Positions 39,258-48,447 of a DNA stretch of 64,000 nucleotides are shown here, one piece after another (positions within the stretch are counted from its first letter, which is position 1; each line of letters begins with the position of its first letter). A program made the translations under genes and the position numbers. Under the pieces are notes generated by a model, which was not told the origin of the DNA, ran no database searches, and saw nothing but the letters and a program-made list of their open reading frames with translations. This stretch comes from Pseudomonadota bacterium (lineage in GTDB: Bacteria > Campylobacterota > Campylobacteria > Campylobacterales > Sulfurospirillaceae). The DNA is taken from NCBI GenBank assembly GCA_017860615.1, contig JAGDMU010000005.1:186001-250000 (forward strand), given 5' to 3'.

Positions 39258-39787
39258 AACTCCTCCTGCTTTCGGAAGTGAGCTTCTGTGACACCTCTAT
39301 AAATATTGATATTTTTGATAATAAAGCCAACCGACATAAAAATCAATAGCCAAAAGGAGAATGGAATAAATGCTTTTAAAATCCAGCGATGCGTCAGCCC
39401 CCCTGGATCACTGCTAATTTCATGCGAAGTAAACGCTTCCATCACAAAACCTACGGAGCCGAGTGCCACCAGTAAGGCAATGGGTGTGATAAAAACAATG
39501 GTGCCAAAAATATTCACTAATGCTTTTTTCTTATCGCTAAATTTCGAATATAAGACATCAACACGTACATGTGAATCTTCCATAAGCGCATACGAAGTTC
39601 CAAGGAGAATAATGATCGAAAAAAAATGCCATTCCATTTCTTGAAGCGCAATAGAACCGCTTTTAAATACATAACGCATAAAGACATCGTAAAAGATGTT
39701 CAACATCATCACAACCATTAAAAACGAACAGAGATACCCAATAGAACGACTGATTCTATCAAACCATTTTTCAATCTTTAAAAGCAT
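39254..39787 (-). CDS. dctQ: TRAP transporter small permease (DctQ family)
   Basis: The 177-residue protein has four membrane helices, with the DctQ motif region IALQEMEWHFFSIIILLGTSYALMEDSHVRVD: the EW(H) and the DSHVRVD segment after helix 2 are characteristic. It pairs with DctM. AAGGATTTCA precedes the ATG. No gene for the extracytoplasmic binding protein DctP is found upstream or downstream in this window, which is unusual, as dctP normally sits next to dctQ. Confidence 0.85.
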   Translation of the reverse strand: MLLKIEKWFDRISRSIGYLCSFLMVVMMLNIFYDVFMRYVFKSGSIALQEMEWHFFSIIILLGTSYALMEDSHVRVDVLYSKFSDKKKALVNIFGTIVFITPIALLVALGSVGFVMEAFTSHEISSDPGGLTHRWILKAFIPFSFWLLIFMSVGFIIKNINIYRGVTEAHFRKQEEL

Positions 39788-39810
39788 TGAAATCCTTTTT
39801 CAAAAAATGC

Positions 39811-39844
39811 AAAGCGAGAACCTCGACAACAAGGCTCTCGCTTT
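39811..39844. terminator. Intrinsic terminator of the two-component system operon
   Basis: AAAGCGAGA pairs with TCTCGCTTT, extended by CC/GG after a bulge. On the minus strand it follows the response-regulator gene and is followed by GCATTTTTT, so it separates that operon from dctQM. Confidence 0.8.
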
Positions 39845-39950
39845 ATATTTTAAAAGTGCATGAGAAAAAACATAGCAAAATTTAGAGCATCAGAAACAAA
39901 CGCAGCGGTTTAAAATGACACCATTTACATACAAATATTGACATAAAGTC

Positions 39951-40592
39951 CTAATAACGCAAAATATACCCTACATCAACTACCGTTTCGATACATTCAA
40001 AAGGTATTTTTTTTCTAAGTCTTCGCATTAAAGAGCGAATCGAATCTAAACTAGCAAAATTGCCTTCCCATACCATCGCTTGAATTTTATCAAATGAGAC
40101 AACTTTACCTTTTTCACTGATTAAAACATTTAAAAGCAGCTTCTCTTTGCGTGAAAGATGCTCTTCATGACACCCAATACGCAATAAACTTGTCTTAAAA
40201 TCAAACTGACACTCATGTCCAAGGTCAATAATATCATGGCGAATATTACACAGTTTTTCAATCTTAATTTCAAGTTCATCAATAAAAAAAGGTTTTTTTA
40301 AAAAATCATTGCAACCATAATTGTACGCATCTTTAATTACTTCTAGCTCAACACTGGAACTAATGATAATGACGGGGGTTTCAGGATAAAAATCGCGTAT
40401 TTGTTTAAGAATTTCGATCCCATCTAGGCTTGGAACATTAATGTCTAAGATAAAACAGCTGTAGCCATTATCAAGAGCATCACATGCTTCTTGCCCATCT
40501 ATAAAAGAATCAATGATATAAGCTTTCGCTTCCAACCGCTTAACAATCGTTGCATTCAGACGTGCATTGTCTTCCAAGAGTAAAATTTTCAT
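39951..40592 (-). CDS. OmpR-type response regulator
   Basis: The 213-residue protein has an N-terminal receiver (acidic D8; phosphoacceptor D50 in FILDINVP; K near residue 99 in FLKKPFF) and a C-terminal winged helix (MVWEGNFASLDSIRSLMRRL, ending VVDVGYIL). It overlaps the sensor kinase stop by 4 nt, a cognate pair. Targets are unknown; dctQM, immediately downstream but after a terminator, is the obvious candidate. The receiver helix 5 and linker are slightly shorter than in PhoB. Confidence 0.9.
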   Translation of the reverse strand: MKILLLEDNARLNATIVKRLEAKAYIIDSFIDGQEACDALDNGYSCFILDINVPSLDGIEILKQIRDFYPETPVIIISSSVELEVIKDAYNYGCNDFLKKPFFIDELEIKIEKLCNIRHDIIDLGHECQFDFKTSLLRIGCHEEHLSRKEKLLLNVLISEKGKVVSFDKIQAMVWEGNFASLDSIRSLMRRLRKKIPFECIETVVDVGYILRY

Positions 40593-42772
40593 TCTCCACC
40601 ACCTTTTGTATTAGGAACTAAAATGGTAAATTCGACCGTACTCACACCTCTGTTGAGTACACGAATACTCCCACCCATTTTGTCTTCAATAATCATTTTT
40701 GCCATATAAAGTCCTAAACCCGTTCCATTTTTTGCGGTTGTAAAATAAGGATCAAAGATAAAACCAATAATCTTTTCAGGAATAATACCACCATCATCAC
40801 TGACAATGATTTTAGTGTGAATAATTTCACAGTCAACATCAACACTAATTTTACCCCCTTTTCGGGATTTAACAAGTTTATTTTTAGCATTATTAATGAC
40901 ATTAATCAAAACTTGTTTAAACTCATTTTCATAACCGTACACAGGAAAAGTCTCTGCTTCTTTCAGATAATTCACACTTAAATCAATATGTGCATAAAAA
41001 ATTTGCCTGCCAATAATCTCCATCACTTCGCTCAGAGCCTTCTTAGCACAAAAAAGTGTTTTTTTCGTTGATGGTTTAAGAAAATTACGAAAATCTTTCA
41101 ACGTTTGTGACATGTATTGTATCTGAATGATAGCATCGCGTACAAACTCTTTCATTTTAACACGATCCATCTCGCCACTGTTAAAACAAAACTCCATATC
41201 TTGCATAATAGCAGAAAGCTCCACCAATGGTTCATTCCACTGATGTGCCACACCTGCGATCATCTCACCCATCTCTGTCAATTTTGACTGTTGAATCAAA
41301 AATTGCTGTTGTTGCATTCTTTCTGTCATATCATCCATCACACAAACAATACCACCTGCACTACCGTCACTATTACTATAGACCGCTTTACTGAGTGTAA
41401 ACAGACGTGCTCTTTTTTTGGGAAGATGGAGCATTAACTCAAACGTCTCAGAACCTTTTTTTTCTAAAAGTTCAAGATCACTTTTACGTCGCTCCGATGC
41501 CCATTCTCCAGGAAAAAAATCAAAAATTGTTTTCCCAATCATCTCTTCTTTCGTGCGATCATAAAGCTTAGCAAAGGACATATTACTACCAATATACGCA
41601 CCCTCAACATTAGTAAAATAAATAGGATTAGGGATCGTGTCGAGCAAGACTTTAATAAATTCAAGTTGATTTTTCAGAGCCATTTCACTCTGTTTTCGAA
41701 TACGTACGTTTTGCATTAAAAAAAGCACCACCATAATGATTGCACTAAAAATTGCAGCAAATAACCAGACATACTGCTTATATTCTTCATAAAAAGAGAA
41801 AGGTTTGTTAATGACCTCGTAATTTTTTAGCACAGGCGAAGGATTGATCTTATGGTCCTCCAACTCTTTGTAATCAAAAAGGTAACGATTGGGACTCTTC
41901 TCTACAATCGGAATATGACTAGGATCTTTTCCTGCAAAAATTTGATCAACAATTTTACAAGCCGCTTCTGCTTGAGAGATAGCACTGGTTAAAAAACCTC
42001 CCACAATGCCATAATCCAAATAAAAATCCCAAAGCCCGTATATTGGCGTATTAGTAATTTTACGAATCTGTTGTAAATTTTCCTTATAAGTAAAAAAACG
42101 ACCCGTTTTATCTTTAAAGAGCAATACCCATAAAATAGCACTATTTTTGCTAAGTCCAGCCGTCTTAGATGCAATCTCATCCATGTCCATGCTATCAACA
42201 TGTTCTATTTCTATACGCTCTTGATACTTTGGCGCGACAGCATCAATCTCTTTTCGTATAGCATCGCCCGTGATTGATTGCTCATTAATCACCAAAACCT
42301 TATCTAAATTAGGCTGCAATGCAAGCATCAAATCAATATTTTTTTCAATATCTACATTTTCAACCACGCCACTAACACTTTTTATTCCTTGAATAAGGGA
42401 GTTTTCAAAATTATTAATCCCAACAAAGACAATAGGTGTGTTATAAAAAAGTTCTTCATAATGTTCTTTTACAAAAGCGAGCGCACTGTTATCGACAACC
42501 ATAACAACATCAAAACTGTAATGCTTAAATCGCTCTTTATAATAGTGATAAAATTCTTCTAAATATTCTGGGGTATCAACACGTTTTGTATCCATGTAAA
42601 CCGTTGATACGAAAATATTATCTTTATTTAAAAAGTTTTTTTCTACTACTTTGGAAATGTCATCGCTCCATTTATACCCTTTATGATACGAATGAATCAA
42701 TAAAATATCTTTGGTATTTTGAGCCCAAAGTATGGTGAAGCTCAAACATAGGAGGAAAAAAATCTTTTTCAT
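40589..42772 (-). CDS. Sensor histidine kinase with ABC-substrate-binding-like periplasmic domain
   Basis: The 727-residue kinase has a signal peptide (about 1-17), a 300-residue periplasmic domain like the ABC_sub_bind family (DILLIHSYHKGYKWSDDI at its start), a membrane helix at about 333-355, a PAS domain (about 370-480; NPIYFTNVEGAYIGSN), a phosphoacceptor H510 in GVAHQWNEPL and an HATPase with GTGLGLYMAK. Solute-binding-like sensors detect the ligand directly or through a binding protein. The start has only a weak SD; it lies 15 nt after an unknown small gene on the same strand. A role in sensing the TRAP substrate is inference. Confidence 0.88.
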   Translation of the reverse strand: MKKIFFLLCLSFTILWAQNTKDILLIHSYHKGYKWSDDISKVVEKNFLNKDNIFVSTVYMDTKRVDTPEYLEEFYHYYKERFKHYSFDVVMVVDNSALAFVKEHYEELFYNTPIVFVGINNFENSLIQGIKSVSGVVENVDIEKNIDLMLALQPNLDKVLVINEQSITGDAIRKEIDAVAPKYQERIEIEHVDSMDMDEIASKTAGLSKNSAILWVLLFKDKTGRFFTYKENLQQIRKITNTPIYGLWDFYLDYGIVGGFLTSAISQAEAACKIVDQIFAGKDPSHIPIVEKSPNRYLFDYKELEDHKINPSPVLKNYEVINKPFSFYEEYKQYVWLFAAIFSAIIMVVLFLMQNVRIRKQSEMALKNQLEFIKVLLDTIPNPIYFTNVEGAYIGSNMSFAKLYDRTKEEMIGKTIFDFFPGEWASERRKSDLELLEKKGSETFELMLHLPKKRARLFTLSKAVYSNSDGSAGGIVCVMDDMTERMQQQQFLIQQSKLTEMGEMIAGVAHQWNEPLVELSAIMQDMEFCFNSGEMDRVKMKEFVRDAIIQIQYMSQTLKDFRNFLKPSTKKTLFCAKKALSEVMEIIGRQIFYAHIDLSVNYLKEAETFPVYGYENEFKQVLINVINNAKNKLVKSRKGGKISVDVDCEIIHTKIIVSDDGGIIPEKIIGFIFDPYFTTAKNGTGLGLYMAKMIIEDKMGGSIRVLNRGVSTVEFTILVPNTKGGGE

Positions 42773-42787
42773 ATAGGAAAGAGGTAT

Positions 42788-43048
42788 TTAGATAATAAAA
42801 AAGTTTTCGGGATGTTTAATAATAGCACCATGCTCTGCAATAGCTTCATCTGCCATATTGTAGCGTTCGTTGAAGATAGGATGATGAAATTGTATTTCAT
42901 CATTAATAATCTCAAAGACCATCGTTTCGTAGACAATTTTTTTGGAATCTCCTTCAAAAAAAGAGTGCCTCACATGCATACTAATGGTTGAAATTAAAAA
43001 CTCTCTGCCATCAATTTTAATGACATTCTTTAGCTCTAACTCTCTCAT
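42788..43048 (-). CDS. Small protein of unknown function upstream of the sensor kinase
   Basis: The 86-residue product starts MRELELKNVIKIDGREFLIS and contains acidic and aromatic stretches (YETMVFEIINDEIQFHHP) and a C-terminal AEHGAIIKHPENFF. I do not recognise a family. The frame stays open upstream through the tRNA-Leu gene, so the longer version is rejected; AAAGG is 6 nt before the ATG at 43048. It is 15 nt before the sensor kinase and probably co-transcribed, so it may be a regulator accessory, or simply an unrelated neighbour. Confidence 0.6.
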   Translation of the reverse strand: MRELELKNVIKIDGREFLISTISMHVRHSFFEGDSKKIVYETMVFEIINDEIQFHHPIFNERYNMADEAIAEHGAIIKHPENFFII

Positions 43049-43146
43049 CAATAACCTTTCAAGATTAAAAAAATAGAAGTTATAGTAACATAATTCAACA
43101 TTGAGTTTTCTAAAAGAAGGGAAGTTACAAAAAGGAGAAAAAATAA

Positions 43147-43231
43147 TGGTGCGGTCGGGGGGATTTGAACCCCCACACCCGTAGGGCGCTACCACCTCAA
43201 GGTAGTGTGTCTACCGTTCCACCACGACCGC
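43147..43231 (-). tRNA. tRNA-Leu (GAG anticodon)
   Basis: The minus strand folds as a class II tRNA of 85 nt with encoded CCA: acceptor GCGGTCG/CGACCGC, D arm with GGTAGA, anticodon stem CTACC/GGTAG with loop TTGAGGT (anticodon GAG, reading CUC/CUU), a variable arm and T arm GGGGGTTCAAATCCCCC. It lies between the small orphan gene and the disrupted atpE. Confidence 0.95.
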
Positions 43232-43242
43232 ATAAAAGAAGG

Positions 43243-43265
43243 ATGAGGCCTTTAAAAGACCTCAT
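43243..43265 (-). terminator. Hairpin after atpE
   Basis: ATGAGG and CCTCAT pair, with further pairing of CTTTTAAAAG-like bases in the interior. On the minus strand it follows the atpE stop and precedes CCTTCTTTTA and the tRNA gene. It probably terminates atpE transcription or separates it from tRNA processing. Confidence 0.6.
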
Positions 43266-43281
43266 TTGTTTGTTGTACTAA

Positions 43282-43514
43282 TTAACCAAGAAATGGATTT
43301 TTGTAAAGAAGGATCAAAGAAATAACAAGTGCATAAATAACTTGTGCTTCGATCATCGCAAGTGCAATAAACATTGTTGTTACAAGTTTACCACCAAGAC
43401 CAGGATTTCTTGCTGTTCCACTACAGCGAGTGCTGAGTAAGCTTTAACTGTTTCACCCTCACCTGCAAACGCGAATGTTGCAAATGCTACCATTAAAAAA
43501 AGAATCTTTTTCAA
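43282..43514 (-). pseudogene. atpE: ATP synthase F0 subunit c, internal deletion with frameshift
   Basis: From the TTG at 43514 (AGGAG SD upstream) the frame encodes a signal-like N-terminus (MVAFATFAFAGEGETV) and AYSALA, then loses homology. In the next frame GTARNPGLGGKLVTTM resumes and continues through the helix 2 carboxylate (MIEAQVIYALV) to the stop. The glycine-rich helix 1 (about 25 codons in homologues) is absent; the whole region is 233 nt, not a multiple of three. The junction is near 43417-43427, inside an inverted repeat GCTGT/ACAGC. Subunit c is essential for F-ATPase, so this is either a sequence or assembly deletion, or a genuine loss compensated by another copy. Confidence 0.85.
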
Positions 43515-43580
43515 AGATTGCTCCTATTTGTTTTTCAAAGTCTGTTCGGATAAACCCCTACTTTCCACTTTGTGAGCGAG

Positions 43581-43586
43581 ATTATA
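43581..43586 (-). promoter_or_regulatory. -10 element for atpE
   Basis: The minus strand reads TATAAT about 67 bp upstream of the atpE TTG start, in the spacer after pnp. The intact promoter and SD suggest the gene was recently functional or the deletion is artefactual. Confidence 0.55.
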
Positions 43587-43615
43587 TCCACCTAATTGTT
43601 AAAAAGCCTTTAAAG

Positions 43616-45865
43616 TTAACGCTCTAAGCCTAACTCAATCTTATTTCCCGTTTGCTTTAAAACTTTAACACGCACTTTTTGCTCAAGAGCTAAATAGTCA
43701 CTAACTTTATCCACACGGTGATCGGCAATCTTAGATACATGTAACAATCCATCGATTCCACCAGGAAGTTCAATAAATGCCCCAAAATCAACAATTCGCT
43801 TCACAACACCATCGACGACTTCATCTTGGACAAAAGTCGGCACTGGCTTCTCTTCTCTCGGAGAACTATGTCTATCATTACCTCTATCTCTTCCACCACC
43901 ACGTCCACCGAAGGAAGGCTTATTAGTGATCTGAATAATATGTTCTTTTGCAGCTTCAACTTTTTCTTTATTCTCACCTGCAATTTTAACTTCACCCTTT
44001 TCACGATCGAGATCAATGGAGACTTCAAATCGCTCAATAATTTCTCTAATGGTTTTACCTGCTTGTCCAATAATATCAACAATTTTTGATGGATCAACAC
44101 TAAAAAGCTCAAGTTTAGGCAAGATTGCATTGTTGATTACAATCTCTTGGCTTGCAGCTTCCATGAGTCCTAAAATGTGTGCTCTACCCTCTTTGGCTTG
44201 ATACAATGCCTCTTTAAGAACATCACGTGAAATACCACCTAATTTAATATCCATTTGAAGCGCTGTAATACCTTCTCGTGTACCTGCTACTTTAAAATCC
44301 ATATCGCCATCATGATCTTCAAGTCCCATAATATCACTCAGTACTGCGTGTTTGTCACCTTCAAAAACAAGTCCCATAGCTATACCTGCTACGAGTTTTT
44401 CAAGATTGATCCCCGCTGCTCTAAGTGCTAAGGCACCACCACAGATGGTTGCCATTGAAGAAGAACCATTGGATTCTAAAATCTCGGATACCAAACGAAT
44501 GGTTTGCAAGCGATTTTTATCAAGAACTGGCTCTAATGCACGGCGTGCAAGATTACCATGACCTAACTCCCTTCGACCAGGAGCACGAAGTGGACCAGCC
44601 TCTCCAACTGAAAAACCTGGGAAGTTGTAGTTCACCATAAAGGTATCGTTTATAGTGTTTTTCTCCGTTAAAAGATCATACATTTGAGCGTCTTTATCGT
44701 TGCCCAGAGTCACAACTGCCAACGCTTGTGTTTGACCTCGAGTAAACAGACACGAACCGTGCGCAAGTGGTAAAATATTGGTTTCAATGCTAATTGGTCT
44801 AATTTCATTGAGCTTTCTACCATCGGCACGAACACGCTTTTCAATGATCATTTCTCTAACAATTTTCTTTTTATAACCATTTACAACGCTATCCACTAGC
44901 TCTTTGCTCCAACCTTCTAAAACGGCTACTTCATCTGTTAAAATTTTCTTGACGATTCTTCCAAGTTCACTAGCACGCTCACTTTTCGCCATTTGATTAA
45001 TCGCATTATGAACTTCTTCTTTATAAAATTCATCAACATAAGCCAAAATAGAATCATTGGCTAAATCTTGTTTATAATCAAGGACAGCATCCTCTTTTTT
45101 GAGTGGCTTAAATGTAGCTTCATACGCTGTTGTTGCCTCAGTGATAGCGCTTTGTGCTTTATCAATAGCAACTAAAATAGCATCTTCATCAAATTCATTA
45201 ACCGATTGTTTTGCAATAACACTCTCAGCAAGGGTAGGGTCAAGCATTGGATCAATTGCCATAACAGGAAGACTCATGGTCTCCATAGAAGCAATTGAGC
45301 GCATTTCAATCATTAAAAGCTCTTCTTTCGTTCCTGCAACATAAAGATCTAATGTACTTGTTTTTAAAGCTGAGTTAGAAGGATTAACAACATACTGTCC
45401 ATCAATGTAACCGATACGTACACCTGCAACAGCTTTATTAACAGGAATATCAGAGAGATAAAGAGCTGCACTGGCTGCATTGAGGGCTGCTACTTGAAGA
45501 TCAACTTCAGAATCACAACTGAGTACAAAAACAGTGATTTGGGTTGGATAAGCATACCCTTTTGGGAAAAGTGGTCTTAAGCTTCTATCAATAACACGAG
45601 AAGTCAATGTCTCAAAATCACCTGGCTTTGTCTCACGTTTAAAATACCCTCCAGGAATTTTTCCAACAGCATAGGTTTTTTCAATATACTGCACGGTTAA
45701 TGGTACAAAATTTTCGGCAACTTGCGCGTCATCCCTTGAAACCGTTGCTAAAATAACCGTATTTTTAATCTTTAATAACGCAGCCCCAGCTGCTTGTTTT
45801 GCAACTTTTCCGAGATCATAAATCTCTTCTTGGTTATTGACTTTAATTTTATATTCCACTCTCAT
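43616..45865 (-). CDS. pnp: Polyribonucleotide nucleotidyltransferase (PNPase)
   Basis: The 749-residue enzyme degrades RNA 3' to 5' with phosphate. It has two RNase PH cores (the second with [20 protein letters not shown]), a KH domain ([18 protein letters not shown]) and a C-terminal S1 domain ([20 protein letters not shown]). Between KH and S1 is an unusual glycine/arginine-rich linker ([12 protein letters not shown]), which helps explain a length above the usual 700-720. GGAG is only about 1-2 nt from the ATG, but no better start is available. It lies in the order pnp-lptD-RDD-purD that is conserved in this phylum. Confidence 0.95.
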   Translation of the reverse strand: MRVEYKIKVNNQEEIYDLGKVAKQAAGAALLKIKNTVILATVSRDDAQVAENFVPLTVQYIEKTYAVGKIPGGYFKRETKPGDFETLTSRVIDRSLRPLFPKGYAYPTQITVFVLSCDSEVDLQVAALNAASAALYLSDIPVNKAVAGVRIGYIDGQYVVNPSNSALKTSTLDLYVAGTKEELLMIEMRSIASMETMSLPVMAIDPMLDPTLAESVIAKQSVNEFDEDAILVAIDKAQSAITEATTAYEATFKPLKKEDAVLDYKQDLANDSILAYVDEFYKEEVHNAINQMAKSERASELGRIVKKILTDEVAVLEGWSKELVDSVVNGYKKKIVREMIIEKRVRADGRKLNEIRPISIETNILPLAHGSCLFTRGQTQALAVVTLGNDKDAQMYDLLTEKNTINDTFMVNYNFPGFSVGEAGPLRAPGRRELGHGNLARRALEPVLDKNRLQTIRLVSEILESNGSSSMATICGGALALRAAGINLEKLVAGIAMGLVFEGDKHAVLSDIMGLEDHDGDMDFKVAGTREGITALQMDIKLGGISRDVLKEALYQAKEGRAHILGLMEAASQEIVINNAILPKLELFSVDPSKIVDIIGQAGKTIREIIERFEVSIDLDREKGEVKIAGENKEKVEAAKEHIIQITNKPSFGGRGGGRDRGNDRHSSPREEKPVPTFVQDEVVDGVVKRIVDFGAFIELPGGIDGLLHVSKIADHRVDKVSDYLALEQKVRVKVLKQTGNKIELGLER

Positions 45866-45899
45866 GCTCCTTCGATTTTTAACTCAATCTCATTATTTC

Positions 45900-48002
45900 T
45901 TATAATTTTTGCTCTGTTTCTCTTGAAATTTCATATCCAACACTACCCATAGGATATAGATTGAACAAGAACATTATACCTTGTTGATTGACTGAACCTG
46001 TCCCTGAACTTGTTTGTTTTGGAGTCGTTTTATCTTTATACTGTATTGAGTAGTCCCAACATTTTAGACTCTTTTTAAAACCTACACTCCATGATCTAAA
46101 TGCGTCATCTTTAATATCATAATTGACCGAACTAAAAACATTATAATGTGTAAAATATTTAGTATCTGCATACAATGTGATATAACTATAATCTTTTGTC
46201 TCTCTGTCGTTTTCATCAACTTTATAAATCGTATTTTCTTTATACGTATTATCTTGATACGTGTAACGAAGTGATGTTGAATAAATATCATCCGCATAAT
46301 TAATAGAAATTTGGTTGCGTGAGATTTTATGAAATTCATGCGAGTAATGAATATTGTGTCCCAATGAAATTTTATCTGTTACATGATACTTGAGATCATT
46401 TTCTAAGTCGCCGTATTTATAGTCATAGTCACTGTAATAAAATTGTCTAATCTTATGGCTTACTTTCTTTTCAGCATCACTGTTATAAAAAAACTCTTTT
46501 AGCGTTAATGAGGTACTTTTTGCAAGCGTATTAAGTGGAATAAAACTTGCAATATAACCATCCTCATCCTCTTTACTTGGAATAATATGATCAAGACCAA
46601 TATACATTGTGTGATAAAAATCATCATACGGTTTAGCAAGTTCTGTATAGAGTGAAATTTTATGGTAATTTCTCCAATATTTTCCCTCATTTTCTTGTGC
46701 ATCATCATTTCCATAAGCAATATGTGACGCATAGATGTTCTCTGAAACACTGACATGCAAGTAATCTTCCAAGAATGAAAAATAAAATGTAAAGGGAACA
46801 TCCACTTCATTTTGAAATCCTGTTACACCCTCGTCACGTGTATAATTTTTAGCTTTATAATCCACAGAATAAAATAAATTATCTAAAAAAAGTGGATTTG
46901 AAAAATGGTGATAATGCAGTGTTGGTAGCTCTTGCAATGTCGTATCATTAGACAATTTAGAAGTATCTATATCGTACTTTGCATACAAACCAACATAATC
47001 CAAATCTTTGGTAGCATAATAATTAAGCTTGGAAGTTACTAATCTGTTATAGCTTAACGTCTCAGTGCTTATCGTATTATAATAGTCTATATCATTCAAA
47101 TAGTTAATGTCAATCCATAAACCATCTTCAAGATTATTATAGGAACTGCTTAAAAGCTGACTGCGATCATAGGTCATTTTAAAGCCATAATGCGAACTAT
47201 TTTTAAGGTTTTCTTCCTCAGCATAATCACTATGTTCTTTAAAGTATCCTGTTGTCATCTCACCATACGAATAAGGAGAATCCACAAAACGATAGGTTCC
47301 ATGCATTCCTTCACCTCTGTTGGTTCTAATTTGGGGGCGAAGTTCTACATCCCAATCCACAGCAGGTGCGATATAGATAGGTTGCATATAATAAAATCCC
47401 TCTGAACTTCCTAAGCCAAATTCAGGCCTTAAAAGCCCTGTTCTACGTGTGGTATCTGTCGAAAAAGAGAAGTAAGGAAGGTAAAGAACAGGAATATCAT
47501 TTGCATAAAAAACAGGATTATAAAGATGTAACCATTTGCTTTCTTTATTAAATTCACCAGTTGTAAAAGCGATTTTCCAATCAGGTTCCTGGGTATTGCA
47601 ACTTGAAACAATTGATTTTTGAGTAACGTATGTTTCGGGATTTAAAATGGCATTTTCACATTTGATCCAAACATTGGTCCCTTCATCAAAAAAGAAAAGT
47701 GGTTCTGAAACGCCTTTGTCAGTATTGAGGTTGAGCTTTGTATGTCCACTGCGAGTTGCATAACTTATGCCCTCTAACATTGTAATATTGCCAAAGAGTT
47801 CTAAATCACCACTTTCATAATCATAATAGGCTTCATCTGCTGTAATAAGGTATTTTGGACTATAAAGTACAACATCGCTCACGGCATGCACCAATGTTCC
47901 ATTTTTAGTAACGCTTTGTGCTAAAACTTCAACATCTTGAGGAGGTTGTGCCCATACGCTTCCCAAAGAAAGCACCAGTAAAAGAAAAAATTTAATTCGC
48001 AT
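45900..48002 (-). CDS. lptD: LPS-assembly protein LptD (OstA/Imp)
   Basis: The 700-residue product has a signal peptide ([18 protein letters not shown]), an N-terminal OstA/LptA-like beta-jellyroll (VLYSPKYLITADEAYY, GDLELFGNITMLEG) and a long C-terminal beta barrel rich in alternating aromatic strands. With LptE it inserts lipopolysaccharide in the outer membrane. Two cysteines appear in the N-terminal part (CENAILNP, SCNTQEP). The frame opens ten codons earlier, but the ATG at 48002 begins a clean signal peptide. The start overlaps the end of the RDD gene by 11 nt. Confidence 0.88.
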   Translation of the reverse strand: MRIKFFLLLVLSLGSVWAQPPQDVEVLAQSVTKNGTLVHAVSDVVLYSPKYLITADEAYYDYESGDLELFGNITMLEGISYATRSGHTKLNLNTDKGVSEPLFFFDEGTNVWIKCENAILNPETYVTQKSIVSSCNTQEPDWKIAFTTGEFNKESKWLHLYNPVFYANDIPVLYLPYFSFSTDTTRRTGLLRPEFGLGSSEGFYYMQPIYIAPAVDWDVELRPQIRTNRGEGMHGTYRFVDSPYSYGEMTTGYFKEHSDYAEEENLKNSSHYGFKMTYDRSQLLSSSYNNLEDGLWIDINYLNDIDYYNTISTETLSYNRLVTSKLNYYATKDLDYVGLYAKYDIDTSKLSNDTTLQELPTLHYHHFSNPLFLDNLFYSVDYKAKNYTRDEGVTGFQNEVDVPFTFYFSFLEDYLHVSVSENIYASHIAYGNDDAQENEGKYWRNYHKISLYTELAKPYDDFYHTMYIGLDHIIPSKEDEDGYIASFIPLNTLAKSTSLTLKEFFYNSDAEKKVSHKIRQFYYSDYDYKYGDLENDLKYHVTDKISLGHNIHYSHEFHKISRNQISINYADDIYSTSLRYTYQDNTYKENTIYKVDENDRETKDYSYITLYADTKYFTHYNVFSSVNYDIKDDAFRSWSVGFKKSLKCWDYSIQYKDKTTPKQTSSGTGSVNQQGIMFLFNLYPMGSVGYEISRETEQKL

Positions 48003-48447
48003 TGACCACCAACGTACTGGCAACTCTATCATGCCATGTCTCTCTTTTTGGATTTAAAGCTGCCCATACAAAACCTAAATAAAATATGGACTCACTGATA
48101 ATTCTGAATGCCGCTCGACTGAGTGATAACAAAAAGGAAGGGTTTTCCAAATCATCTGTTGAAATTACCCTAATTTTCATTGCAATTCTACCCAATGTTG
48201 CTCCGTACATCCATACAAAATAGGTTTGATAAATCACTTTTAATACGACGACGTAACCAAAAAGGCTATTAATCGTGTTGATCATCTCTTCAGTACTCAT
48301 ATTCTCAGGAATTTGATCTAAATAGATCAAAGCGAATAAGACTGAAATCAAAATTTCATCGATCAAATAAGCAAAGCCTCGTTTTTGAAGCGATGCTAGT
48401 GTAATATTTTCACTCTCAAATTTCTCAATCAACTCTTCATTTGTCAT
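47992..48447 (-). CDS. RDD-family membrane protein
   Basis: The 151-residue protein has the RDD domain: the [13 protein letters not shown] segment (R..D motif of helix 1), further membrane helices, and [13 protein letters not shown] before the second half, ending [14 protein letters not shown]. The family is of unclear function, often associated with transport or stress. Longer frames start at 48555, but the ATG at 48447 overlaps the purD stop (ATGA-type), the expected coupling, so it is chosen. Confidence 0.8.
   Translation of the reverse strand: MTNEELIEKFESENITLASLQKRGFAYLIDEILISVLFALIYLDQIPENMSTEEMINTINSLFGYVVVLKVIYQTYFVWMYGATLGRIAMKIRVISTDDLENPSFLLSLSRAAFRIISESIFYLGFVWAALNPKRETWHDRVASTLVVNAN

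Noticed and set aside
43049-43195. N-terminal extension of the 86-residue gene
   Set aside because: It runs through the tRNA-Leu gene and lacks an SD; the ATG at 43048 has a proper one.
43282-43514. Programmed frameshift in atpE
   Set aside because: A frameshift would not restore the missing helix 1; about 25 codons are absent, so deletion is the better reading.
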